Below are positions 7,289-14,220 of a stretch of 17,186 nucleotides of DNA, piece by piece. Made by a program: the position numbers and the translations under genes. Location of the stretch: assembly GCA_050741255.1 (NCBI GenBank), contig JBOIEQ010000089.1:1-17186 (forward strand), written 5' to 3'. Every line of letters starts with the position of its first letter. The first letter of the stretch is position 1. The notes beneath the pieces were generated by a model. It was not told the DNA's origin and did no database searches. It was given only the letters and a program-made list of their open reading frames with translations. The DNA is from CAZXNF01 sp050741255 (GTDB lineage: Bacteria > Pseudomonadota > Gammaproteobacteria > Burkholderiales > SG8-41).

Positions 7289-8229
7289 GCTTCGAGCACG
7301 ACCTTGTTGCGCATCAGGCCGAGTCCTTCGATGTCGGATTCGAGGACGTCGCCCATGCGCAGCCGCGGCACACCACGGCTGCCCGCCGGCCGGGCATCGG
7401 ACAGCAACCCGGTGACGATCACATCGCCCGCTTCCAGGCCGTAGCGCGAAAGTCGCGCGACCAGCCGCGGCACCGGCCACGGCAGCTTCGCCGTTGTCCC
7501 CGCCTGCACTTCCTTGCCGTTCACGCGCGTCGTCAGGCGCAGTGCGGCGCAGTCCGCGACTTCCATCGCGTCGACCAGTGCCGGTCCGATGAGGCAGCGG
7601 CGGAATTCGCTGTCGCCCGTCAGGTCGTCGGACGTGTCGGCAGACGCGCCCCGGACGATATTGGCCACCATGTAGCCCGCGATCGCCGTCGCGGCCGCCC
7701 GTTCGTCCGCGCCGTGAATCATCTGCCCCATCACCACCGCCAGACCCGTGCCGTAATCGAGGCCCGACGCATCCAGCGCGGCGGGAATCGCCAGGTCACG
7801 CACCGGCCCCATCACCGCATGCCAGTACCATTCCTGTACGACCGGCGCGCCACCACCCGCGTGGTTGCCCACCACCACCAGCAGGCGGCCGGGCTTCAGC
7901 GGGTTGTGCAGCCGAGCTCGCGCCAGCGGCACGAACAGGGGTTCGCCTTCGGGACCGGTGGCGTCGGACTTGCGGGCGAGCGTATCCGCCAGCCATGCCG
8001 CGGCGCGCTCGAGCGCCTGCCGCGCGGGCGCGCCCTGATGCAGGATCGCCCGCACGTCCGGCGGCACGCGAAGCGCGGCCAGCGCTGCGGCCTCGGCATC
8101 GCCATCCTGCGCGAGCAGGCAGGCGGCATAGCCGGCTCGCAGGTCGCCGACGACCTCGCCGGGCAGCAGCACGCCGGTGCGCGCGCACGCGACCGGCTCG
8201 CCGACGATGTTGTAGCGGACGATTCTCAT
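7285..8229 (-). CDS. Fumarylacetoacetase (FAH)-family protein lacking the usual metal ligands
   Basis: A 314-residue protein whose C-terminal half follows the FAH fold: LDYGTGLAVVMG (157-168), AGYMVANIV (184-192), EAGDVIVTG (266-274) and GDVLESDIEGLGLMRNKVV (293-311). Family members cleave or decarboxylate beta-diketo acids with a divalent metal held by two Glu in an E-x-E motif and an Asp after AN. Here the E-x-E positions are Gly160 and Gly162, and the Asp position is Ile191, so the standard metal site is absent. His123 in GNHAGG may correspond to the family's substrate-side His. The protein could be an inactive homologue, a binding protein, or a subgroup with a different chemistry. It begins seven bases after the upstream receptor stop with a weak ribosome binding site and ends in an ATGA overlap with the aconitase gene. 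Confidence 0.8.
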   Translation of the reverse strand: MRIVRYNIVGEPVACARTGVLLPGEVVGDLRAGYAACLLAQDGDAEAAALAALRVPPDVRAILHQGAPARQALERAAAWLADTLARKSDATGPEGEPLFVPLARARLHNPLKPGRLLVVVGNHAGGGAPVVQEWYWHAVMGPVRDLAIPAALDASGLDYGTGLAVVMGQMIHGADERAAATAIAGYMVANIVRGASADTSDDLTGDSEFRRCLIGPALVDAMEVADCAALRLTTRVNGKEVQAGTTAKLPWPVPRLVARLSRYGLEAGDVIVTGLLSDARPAGSRGVPRLRMGDVLESDIEGLGLMRNKVVLEA

Positions 8230-8236
8230 CGCAAAC

Positions 8237-9232
8237 TCATTGCGTGAGCTTCACCCCAGACTGCTTCACGACTTTCTCCCAGCGCGCGAACTCGTCGCGC
8301 AGGAAGGACGCGAACGCCGCGCTGTTCGGAAACGTTGCCGCCTCGACACCCACCGTGGCATAGCGCTCCCTGGTATCCGGCGCGTTGACCGCCGCGACGA
8401 AGAGGGCGTTCAGCCGCTCGACGACAGCGGGCGGCGTCTTCGCCGGCGCCATCACGCCCAGCCAGTTGGTCGCCTGCAGACCGGTAAAGCCCTGCTCGCG
8501 CGCCGTGGCCACTTCCGGCAGCAAGGGGGAGCGCTCCGGGCCGGTAACCACCAGCGCGCGCAGCCGGCCGGCTTTGACGTACGGCAGCGGCGCCGGCAGG
8601 TCGCACACCAGCAGCGGGATCTGGCCACCGACGATGTCCGTCAGCGCGGGCGCCGTGCCCTTGTAGGCGACATGCTCGATTTTCACCCTGGCGAGGCTGG
8701 TGAACAGTTCCAGCGTCAGGTGCGAAATGCCGCCGATGCCGGGCGAGGCCGCCGTCAGCGCGCCGGGCTGCCGCTGGGCCAGGGCGACGAGCTCCTTCAG
8801 CGATTTCACCGGCAACTGCGGATGCGCCACCATGATCTGCGGCAACGCGGCGACGGTGGTGACCGGGCTGAAGTCGGTCAGCGTGTCGTACGGCACTTTC
8901 GGATACAGCAGCGGGTTCAGCACCAGGGTGCTGACGCCGGTGAGGATGACCGTGTAGCCGTCGGCCGGCGACTTCATGACATGTTCCGCGGCGATGATGC
9001 CGTTCGCGCCGGGCCGGTTGTCCACGAGCACCTGCTGGCCGAGCGTGGTGCTCATGCGCGCGCCGAGCGCGCGCGCCACGAGATCGTTGGAGCCGCCGGC
9101 GGGGAAACCCACCACGATGCGGATGGGTCTGGTCGGAAAACCCTGTCCTGAGCCTATCGAAGGGTCCTGGGCGGGCGCGACGGCAGGCACCAGCAGCGCT
9201 GCGGCGATGAGAAAACGGATCGGGATCAGCAT
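8237..9232 (-). CDS. Bug/TctC-family tripartite tricarboxylate transporter receptor
   Basis: A 331-residue periplasmic receptor. The signal peptide covers about residues 1-21 with cleavage near APA. Hallmarks are FPAGGSNDLVAR, SPADGYTVIL, VAYKGTAPA and RALVVTGPERSPLLPEV. The start is the ATG at 9232 with GAGG about six bases upstream; a longer reading would overlap the aspartate dehydrogenase gene. Residues 23-31 are DPSIGSGQG, an extra segment between signal peptide and mature start FPTRPIRI. It is encoded by the same short DNA repeat found at the same place in the receptor at 979-1977. The gene starts 14 bases after the dehydrogenase stop and is followed by the FAH-family gene. Confidence 0.92.
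   Translation of the reverse strand: MLIPIRFLIAAALLVPAVAPAQDPSIGSGQGFPTRPIRIVVGFPAGGSNDLVARALGARMSTTLGQQVLVDNRPGANGIIAAEHVMKSPADGYTVILTGVSTLVLNPLLYPKVPYDTLTDFSPVTTVAALPQIMVAHPQLPVKSLKELVALAQRQPGALTAASPGIGGISHLTLELFTSLARVKIEHVAYKGTAPALTDIVGGQIPLLVCDLPAPLPYVKAGRLRALVVTGPERSPLLPEVATAREQGFTGLQATNWLGVMAPAKTPPAVVERLNALFVAAVNAPDTRERYATVGVEAATFPNSAAFASFLRDEFARWEKVVKQSGVKLTQ
9140..9166 (-). repeat. Short dispersed repeat inserted in frame in a Bug receptor gene
   Basis: Second copy of the repeat at 1876-1902, with two mismatches over 28 bases (core 9142-9169). It encodes DPSIGSGQG in frame immediately after the signal peptide. Sister receptors in the same operon lack it. Confidence 0.8.
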
Positions 9233-9246
9233 GGCGACCTCTTCGA

Positions 9247-10032
9247 TTAAACCGCGATTCTTTCGGTGTGATGCAGGACACCGCGCGCGAGACTGCCGGC
9301 GACTACACGCGAGGACGTGGTGGTCGCGGAAATCCGCGTCGCGGAGAGTTCGGTGTGCAGGCGGCCGAAGCGCCCTTCGGCATCGATCACGTGCACGTTG
9401 GTGGCGATCGCCGGATCGGCCAGGATGCGGACTTCGGTCTTCTCGAAGCCGATGCCCGCCAGCGCGATGATGGCGGCGACGTTCGCGTTCTTCGGAAAGC
9501 GCCGCGCCGCCTCGCGCGCCGTACCGGCGAACACCTCGCACGGTCCGGTCAGCGTGGAAAGATCCATGCCGCGGGCCGCTTCATGGTTCGCCCACGTCGC
9601 GGGCGGGGCGCGCCGGGTGTAGCGGACCGTCGAGATGCCGACGGGTTTGGCCGCCGCCAGCGCATCGATGCCCGCGAGCGCCCCGGCCGGAATGTATAGC
9701 CGGCCGCCACCGGCGCGCGACGCGGCCTCCACCGCCGCCTGCACCACCGGATCGGCGAGCGCGCCCACCGACCCCGCGACCACGTGTTTGCCCGCCGCGA
9801 GCAGTTGCGGCACCAGCGCGGCGAAGGCCTGCTGGCTCGCGCATTCGATCACCAGTTCCGGGCCGCCGGCGAGGAACGCCGCGGGATCCGCAACGATCGG
9901 GCACGCCGCGCCCGTGTGTTTCGCCGGATCGGTGACCAGTGCGCCGGTCACGGTAATGTCCGCGCCCGCGGCCTTGAGATAGTCCAGCACTTCGCGGCCG
10001 ATCGCACCGAAGCCAAGCAGACCGATCTTCAT
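9247..10032 (-). CDS. L-aspartate dehydrogenase family protein (AspDH/NadX-like), copy 1
   Basis: A 261-residue NAD(P)-dependent dehydrogenase. The Rossmann motif GFGAIG is at 7-12, ELVIECAS at 59-66, IPAGALAGIDAL at 114-124, FPKNANVAA at 179-187, and the NVH motif at 212-214 supplies the Asn and His expected in the active site of archaeal AspDH. Family enzymes convert aspartate to iminoaspartate/oxaloacetate plus ammonia, or the reverse. The ATG at 10032 is chosen because the coenzyme motif starts directly after it and AAGG lies seven bases upstream. It begins ten bases after the leaderless receptor gene and ends 14 bases before the next receptor gene. Operon 2 encodes a second, diverged copy. 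The context suggests a role in releasing ammonia from an amino-dicarboxylate and not NAD synthesis, as no other nad genes are near. Confidence 0.85.
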   Translation of the reverse strand: MKIGLLGFGAIGREVLDYLKAAGADITVTGALVTDPAKHTGAACPIVADPAAFLAGGPELVIECASQQAFAALVPQLLAAGKHVVAGSVGALADPVVQAAVEAASRAGGGRLYIPAGALAGIDALAAAKPVGISTVRYTRRAPPATWANHEAARGMDLSTLTGPCEVFAGTAREAARRFPKNANVAAIIALAGIGFEKTEVRILADPAIATNVHVIDAEGRFGRLHTELSATRISATTTSSRVVAGSLARGVLHHTERIAV

Positions 10033-10042
10033 GTCCGCGCCT

Positions 10043-10930
10043 TCATGCGTTCTCCGGCGACGCGTCCGCCACGGCCGCCGCAAAGGAGCGATCCTGCTCG
10101 TCCAGCCAGGCCCGGTACGCCGCGCCGGCGAGGAAGCGCGGGGTCGCGCCCTGCCGCAGCAGGTGTTGCTGATAGGCGGCGTCCGCCGCCGTCGCCGCGC
10201 ACACGTGTTGCAGCGACGCCGCGACCGGCTCCGGCAGTCCCAGCGGCGCGCCGATGCCGCGGAAGAATCCGACATTGAGTTCGATGCCGTGGTCCGCCGT
10301 GGTCGGCACGGTCGGCATGGCCGGCGAAGGCATGCTGCCCAGCACGGCCAGCACCCGCATCTCACCCGCCCACGCGAGCGGCAGCGCCTCGTCCGCGGAG
10401 ACCTGCGCAATGTCGAGCTCGCCGGACAGGAGCGCGCGGAGCTGCGCGGCCGACCCCGCGTACGCGTTCAGCGAGAACCGCGCGCGCGTTGCCCGCTCGA
10501 GCGCACGCGCCGACAGTTCGACGAAGGTACCCGGACCCGCGGTCCCCAGAGTGAGACGGCCGGGGCGGGCGGTCGCATCGGCCAACGCCTGGCCGAACGT
10601 GCGCAGGACGTTGTCCGCCCGCACGCACAGCACCAAAGGCATCGTGGCGAGCAGGCACAACGGCGTGAAATCCCGGTAGTCGACGCCATAGCCCTTCCCA
10701 GAATAAGGACCGGCGATCAGCGACGCCACCATCAGCATCAGCGTGCGGCCGTCGGGCGACGCGGCCGCCCCATCGCGGAACCCCGTCGCACCGCTGGCAC
10801 CCGTGCGGTTGACCACTTCGATCCCGCCGTCGACATGCGGCGCCGCGTAGCGCGCGAAGGTGCGCGCGGCCTCGTCACTGCCGCCGCCGGCCTCGAACGG
10901 CACGATGAGCTGGATCGGTCCTGCGGACAT
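10043..10930 (-). CDS. Bug/TctC-like solute-binding protein without a signal peptide
   Basis: A 295-residue protein that begins directly with the mature Bug fold: PIQLIVPFEAGGGSDEAAR matches the mature start of its neighbours. SPDGRTLML, a ligand-loop region around NAYAGSAAQ, and RVLAVLGSMPSPAMPTVPTT follow. It is shorter and more divergent than the other receptors. No signal peptide is present, and the frame upstream reads only hydrophilic residues, so a leader has not been missed through start choice. I prefer the ATG at 10930, which has AAGGA six bases upstream; the ATG at 10936 overlaps the previous stop (ATGA) but has almost no spacing. The protein is either cytosolic, for example a ligand sensor, or a nonfunctional receptor in decay, though the frame is intact. 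It is translationally coupled to a normal Bug receptor. Confidence 0.82.
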   Translation of the reverse strand: MSAGPIQLIVPFEAGGGSDEAARTFARYAAPHVDGGIEVVNRTGASGATGFRDGAAASPDGRTLMLMVASLIAGPYSGKGYGVDYRDFTPLCLLATMPLVLCVRADNVLRTFGQALADATARPGRLTLGTAGPGTFVELSARALERATRARFSLNAYAGSAAQLRALLSGELDIAQVSADEALPLAWAGEMRVLAVLGSMPSPAMPTVPTTADHGIELNVGFFRGIGAPLGLPEPVAASLQHVCAATAADAAYQQHLLRQGATPRFLAGAAYRAWLDEQDRSFAAAVADASPENA

Positions 10931-10932
10931 CC

Positions 10933-11913
10933 TCATTCCTTCTTGATCAGGCCGGCTTTCAGCAGCCGGTCGAGCTTCGCCACCTCGGACTTCACCACCT
11001 TGTCGAAGTCCTCCGGCGTGCCGCCGGCGGCTTCAAAGCCGAGCTGGTCGAGCCGGGCCTTCACATCGGCCATGCCGAGCGCCTTGTTCACTTCGCGGTT
11101 CAGCTTCTCCACGATGGGCCGCGGCATGCCCTTCGGTCCCTGCATGCCGTACCAGATGCCGGCTTCCGCGTCCTTGATGCCGAACTCCGCGAGCGTCGGC
11201 ACGTTGGGCAGCAGCCCCATGCGCTTCCCGGCCGCTACGCCGATGGCGCGCACGCGGTTGGCCTTGATCTGCGGCTCGCTCGACACCATCGTGGTGTAGA
11301 TGAGGTTGATCTGGCCGCCGATGAGGTCGGTCATGTTCTGCACCGCACCCTTGTACGGAATGTGCGTCACGTCCGTGCCGGTCGCCGTCTGGAACAGCAG
11401 GATCGCGATGTGCGGGCTGGAACCGAGCCCCGACGAGCCCCAGCTGATCTTGCCGGGATTGGCCTTCGCGTAGTCGATCAGTTCCTTCGGCGTCTTCGCC
11501 GGGAAGGCCGGGTTGGCGAGAATCAGCAGCGGCGCGTAGCCGATGTAGACGATCTGCGTGAAATCGAAGGGCGAATACAGCGGTGACAGCGACAACATGG
11601 GCGCGCCGACGCTCGGGCCGGAATTCGCCAGCAGCAGCGTGTAACCGTCGGGCGCCGCCTTCGCCACCGCGTTGACGCCGATCGCGCCGCCGCCGCCGGG
11701 CCGGTTGTCGACGACGAAGTTCTGGCCCCATTCATCCGCCAGCTTGCCGCCGATCAGCCGCGCGAGGATGTCGTTGGACGCCCCCGGCGCGAAAGTGACG
11801 ATGAAGCGCACCGGCCGGTTGGGATAATCGGTGGCGGCGTTCTTCTGCGCCAGCGCGGGCGCGCACAATGCGGCAAGCAACAGCGTGCTGAGCATTCGGA
11901 TGGAACGGGACAT
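10933..11913 (-). CDS. Bug/TctC-family tripartite tricarboxylate transporter receptor, first gene of operon 1
   Basis: A 326-residue periplasmic receptor. The signal peptide covers residues 1-22 (hydrophobic stretch LLLAALCAPALA), and the mature start contains DYPNRPVRFIVTFAPGASND. Further hallmarks are APDGYTLLL, IPYKGAVQN and RAIGVAAGKRMGLLPNVPTL. The ATG at 11913 has AGGAG five bases upstream; a longer reading of the frame would place extra residues before the leader and is unlikely. It is the promoter-proximal gene of an eleven-gene run. Only about 30 bases separate it from element B, so its promoter must lie in that gap or within the element. Its stop codon touches or overlaps the start of the leaderless homologue. 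Confidence 0.93.
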   Translation of the reverse strand: MSRSIRMLSTLLLAALCAPALAQKNAATDYPNRPVRFIVTFAPGASNDILARLIGGKLADEWGQNFVVDNRPGGGGAIGVNAVAKAAPDGYTLLLANSGPSVGAPMLSLSPLYSPFDFTQIVYIGYAPLLILANPAFPAKTPKELIDYAKANPGKISWGSSGLGSSPHIAILLFQTATGTDVTHIPYKGAVQNMTDLIGGQINLIYTTMVSSEPQIKANRVRAIGVAAGKRMGLLPNVPTLAEFGIKDAEAGIWYGMQGPKGMPRPIVEKLNREVNKALGMADVKARLDQLGFEAAGGTPEDFDKVVKSEVAKLDRLLKAGLIKKE

Positions 11914-12088
11914 GGCGACTCCTGTGGAAGCGCTGTTATCGGAAGACAAAATCGCCGGGGGTAGCCCGGCAGCTAGTTACTTTCTCTTGTGCGGACAAGA
12001 GAAAGTAACCAAAGAGAAACCGCCCCAACGAACCGCCACGGTCGTGGTGCCCCTGCGCTGCTCGACCGGCGCGGCGGCTGCGGAACTC

Positions 12089-12116
12089 GCTTCCGCCATG
12101 AAAACATGGCGGAAGC
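12089..12116. other. Variable 28-base hairpin, arm I of element B
   Basis: Identical to the hairpin of arm I in copy A: a 12-base perfect stem GCTTCCGCCATG with AAAA loop, between GGAACTC and TCAGACAGTCC. Confidence 0.85.
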
Positions 12117-12302
12117 TCAGACAGTCCTCGCCGACGACCCCGCGCCGGCCTGCGACTGCTCGGCGGTTCGTAAGGGGAAAAACCACGCGCCCTAACGGGC
12201 TTGGTCTGAGGCCTAAGGCACGAGAGGCTTTGGTCTTGCCCCTCCCCTGCAAACCGCCGAGCAGCACAGGCGTGGACGGGGTTTTCGGCGAGGACTGTCT
12301 GA

Positions 12303-12330
12303 GCGCCCGTCTTGATCTCATGACGGGCGC
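12303..12330. other. Variable 28-base hairpin, arm II of element B
   Basis: On the minus strand GCGCCCGTC pairs perfectly over nine bases with GACGGGCGC around a ten-base loop. The rest of the arm is almost identical to arm II of copy A, but this slot differs in loop and stem while restoring full pairing. Confidence 0.85.
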
Positions 12331-12448
12331 GAGTTCCGCAGCCGCCGTCCATGCCGAGCAGCGCAGGGACACCGCACCAGCGGCGGTTTGCCGGGGCGGC
12401 CTTTTCTTTGGTGACTTTCTTTTGGCCGAACAAAAGAAAGTTACCAGC

Positions 12449-12467
12449 CGCCGGGCTGCCCCCGGCG
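12449..12467 (-). terminator. GC-rich hairpin downstream of operon 2, possible terminator
   Basis: CGCCGGG (12449-12455) pairs with CCCGGCG (12461-12467) over a five-base loop. It begins about 35 bases past the stop codon of the FAD oxidoreductase gene. A T-rich hairpin (12414-12441) follows in the direction of transcription. The U-run is not directly adjacent, so the call is weak. Confidence 0.35.
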
Positions 12468-12501
12468 AACTTGCCTCTCGCTTCTTGGCGAATGACCTCC
12501 A

Positions 12502-13905
12502 TCATTGATCCGAGGCCAATCCGGCCAATTCCCCCACCCGCACCGGTTTCAGCGGCGTGCGCGGCCGAAACCCGTCGACACTGCCGGGCGGCAGGCCGAG
12601 CTTCCGCGTGAGCAGCTCCTCGACGGTGCTGCCGCAGATGCGGCCCTGGCAGTAGCCCATGCCGCAGCGGGTCGCGCCCTTCACGAAGTTCACGTGAGCG
12701 CCCCACGGCTGCGCGCACGCGCGCACCTCGCCCGCCGTCACTTCCTCGCAGCGGCAGACCAGCGTGTCGTCGGTAATCGCGTCGTAGACGCCCGCCTGCA
12801 CCGTGAACAGGTCGCCGATCAGCCGGGCAAATGCCCGCCGGTGCGCGCGTTCCCGTTGCGCTTGTTCCACGTCGGTGTCCCCGACGGCTTTGCCGATCTG
12901 CCGCAACGCCGCGAGCGCCGCCAGCGTGCCTTCCGCCATCGCCGTGTAGGCGCCGCCGATGCCGGCGACCTCGCCCGCGACGAACACGCCGGGCACGCTG
13001 GTTTCCATCTCCGGGCCGTGCACCGGGATCCAGCCGCCGGCCTGGCGGTCGTACCGATGCTCGCAGCCGAGCATGCGCGTCGTCTGCACCGCAGGAACAA
13101 AACCGTAGCCGACGCACAGCGTATCGGCGGCTTCCGTGCGTTCGGTGCCGGGAATCGCGCGCCCTTCACCGTCGCATTTTGCGAGCACGACGCGCTCCAG
13201 CATGTCGCGGCCTTCCGCGCGGACGACGACATGGCGGAAATGCACCGGGACCTTCGCGGCCGCCAGCGTCCGTTTGTAATCCAGGGCCTCGCCGACACGG
13301 TCCCAGTGGCCCCACAGGCGCAGCGCGTGCTTCGCCCAGGCCAGCGGGTGGGTCGTTTCGTAGATGCCGACAGGTGCCGCGCCCGCCACGATCAGGGTGC
13401 GCGCCACCGGTAGCAGGAAAGGGCCGGAGCCGGCCAGCACGATGCGCTTGCCCGGCAGCACGTTCTGGCCCTTGACCAGCGTCTGCGCGCCGCCGGGCGT
13501 CATCACGCCCGGCAGATCCCACCCCGGAAACACGCCCGGGCGCTCGTAGGCGCCGCTCGCGACGATGATCTTCGCGGCGCGCACGGTGCCGTTTTCGCCG
13601 CGCCGCATGACCGCGAGCGTGCCGGGTTCGAAGCTCGCCCAGACGAGCGTTTCCTGCAGCAGCGTGACGCCCGCCGCCTTCACTTCCGCCAGCAGCGCGT
13701 CGCCCTTGGTGTAGTCACGGTCGAGCCGCGCGCGGTCGGGCACCGTGAACTCGGACGGCAACTGCTTGTAGAACTGGCCGCCGGGTTCCGGATACTCGTC
13801 CAGCACCACGACGCGCGCGCCGCCCCTGGCCGCCACCAGCGCCGCGGTCAGCCCCGCCGGACCCGCGCCGATGACGGCGATGTCGGTTTCGATGGTGAAG
13901 CTCAC
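12502..13905 (-). CDS. FAD-dependent oxidoreductase with C-terminal BFD [2Fe-2S] domain, opine oxidase/HcnB-like
   Basis: A 467-residue flavoprotein. FAD binding is shown by VIGAGPAGLTAA (11-22) and the acidic end of the second strand (VLDEYPEPGG, 34-43). A second Rossmann motif, LAGSGPFLLPVA, is at 157-168, and the conserved VFVAGEVAGIGG near 307-318 closes the FAD domain. The C-terminal part holds a BFD-type iron-sulfur site with Cys384, Cys386, Cys414 and Cys419 (CRCEEVT and CGMGYCQGR). This architecture matches the alpha subunit of opine oxidase and HcnB of hydrogen cyanide synthase, which oxidise amines. I chose GTG at 13905, because it overlaps the previous stop as GTGA and has AGAGGGA just upstream; the longer ATG reading would lie within the [2Fe-2S] gene. 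The usual DadA-like third subunit is not in this operon. Last gene of operon 2. Confidence 0.9.
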   Translation of the reverse strand: MSFTIETDIAVIGAGPAGLTAALVAARGGARVVVLDEYPEPGGQFYKQLPSEFTVPDRARLDRDYTKGDALLAEVKAAGVTLLQETLVWASFEPGTLAVMRRGENGTVRAAKIIVASGAYERPGVFPGWDLPGVMTPGGAQTLVKGQNVLPGKRIVLAGSGPFLLPVARTLIVAGAAPVGIYETTHPLAWAKHALRLWGHWDRVGEALDYKRTLAAAKVPVHFRHVVVRAEGRDMLERVVLAKCDGEGRAIPGTERTEAADTLCVGYGFVPAVQTTRMLGCEHRYDRQAGGWIPVHGPEMETSVPGVFVAGEVAGIGGAYTAMAEGTLAALAALRQIGKAVGDTDVEQAQRERAHRRAFARLIGDLFTVQAGVYDAITDDTLVCRCEEVTAGEVRACAQPWGAHVNFVKGATRCGMGYCQGRICGSTVEELLTRKLGLPPGSVDGFRPRTPLKPVRVGELAGLASDQ

Positions 13906-14204
13906 GCGTCCCTCTCGTACGGCTGGAACCGCACGGGCGACACCACCCGCATGCCCTCCTCGACTTTCGTCATGCAGGCCCGCACGCCGGGATTGCCGTT
14001 GACGGTCATCACGCAGTCGAAGCACACACCCATCGCGCAGTAGAGCCCGCGCGGTTTCCCCGCGCGCCGGGTATGCCGCAGGATCCGGCGCCCGCTGGCG
14101 AGCAGTGCGGCCGCGAGCGTCTGCCCGCGGTGCGCCGTCATCGGTGCACCATCGACCGTCAGTGTGACCGGATCGCCCGGCAGAATGCCGCGTGCGTCGC
14201 TCAT
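13902..14204 (-). CDS. Small [2Fe-2S] protein, opine oxidase/HcnA-like subunit
   Basis: A 100-residue ferredoxin-like protein with the plant-type cluster motif: Cys56, Cys61, Cys64 and Cys77 (C-x4-C-x2-C-x12-C, in LYCAMGVCFDC and RACM). Such small proteins are the iron-sulfur subunit of opine oxidase, hydrogen cyanide synthase and related proline/sarcosine dehydrogenase complexes. They pass electrons from the flavoprotein. The ATG at 14204 gives the normal family start (PVTLTVDGAP follows soon after). AGGA lies close, about two bases away, so the ATG at 14249 cannot be excluded; that would overlap the thiamine enzyme gene by 29 bases. The stop overlaps the GTG of the flavoprotein gene, so the two subunits should be made together. 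Confidence 0.88.
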   Translation of the reverse strand: MSDARGILPGDPVTLTVDGAPMTAHRGQTLAAALLASGRRILRHTRRAGKPRGLYCAMGVCFDCVMTVNGNPGVRACMTKVEEGMRVVSPVRFQPYERDA

Positions 14205-14220
14205 GATCCTGTTCGGTCCG

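Larger units (their letters stand above)
11945..12475. repeat. Large inverted-arm intergenic element, copy B (complete)
   Basis: This is the only complete copy. It fills the gap between operon 2 and operon 1. The outer GC hairpins are at 11953-11971 (one mismatch) and 12449-12467. Arm I runs from 11979 to about 12180 and opens with the hairpin ACTTTCTCTTG (11979-11989) pairing with 11996-12006. Arm II runs on the other strand from 12441 back to about 12239 and opens with ACTTTCTTTTG (12414-12424) pairing with 12431-12441. Each arm carries the same ordered blocks as in copy A and one 28-base variable hairpin. The central spacer holds GCCC/GGGC around a short loop. The outer edge consensus is close to GCAAAGTCGCCGGGGG. 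Long open frames cross the element on both strands but show no family resemblance. I see no tRNA or transposase gene in it. Confidence 0.9.

Noticed and set aside
11914..11950. A GATAAC sequence on the minus strand as a -10 box for operon 1
   Set aside because: No suitable -35 sequence lies at the right distance, so a promoter cannot be supported.
11936..13117. A 393-codon minus-strand frame spanning element B and part of the FAD gene
   Set aside because: It joins unrelated sequence, shadows the flavoprotein gene in another frame and has no domain.
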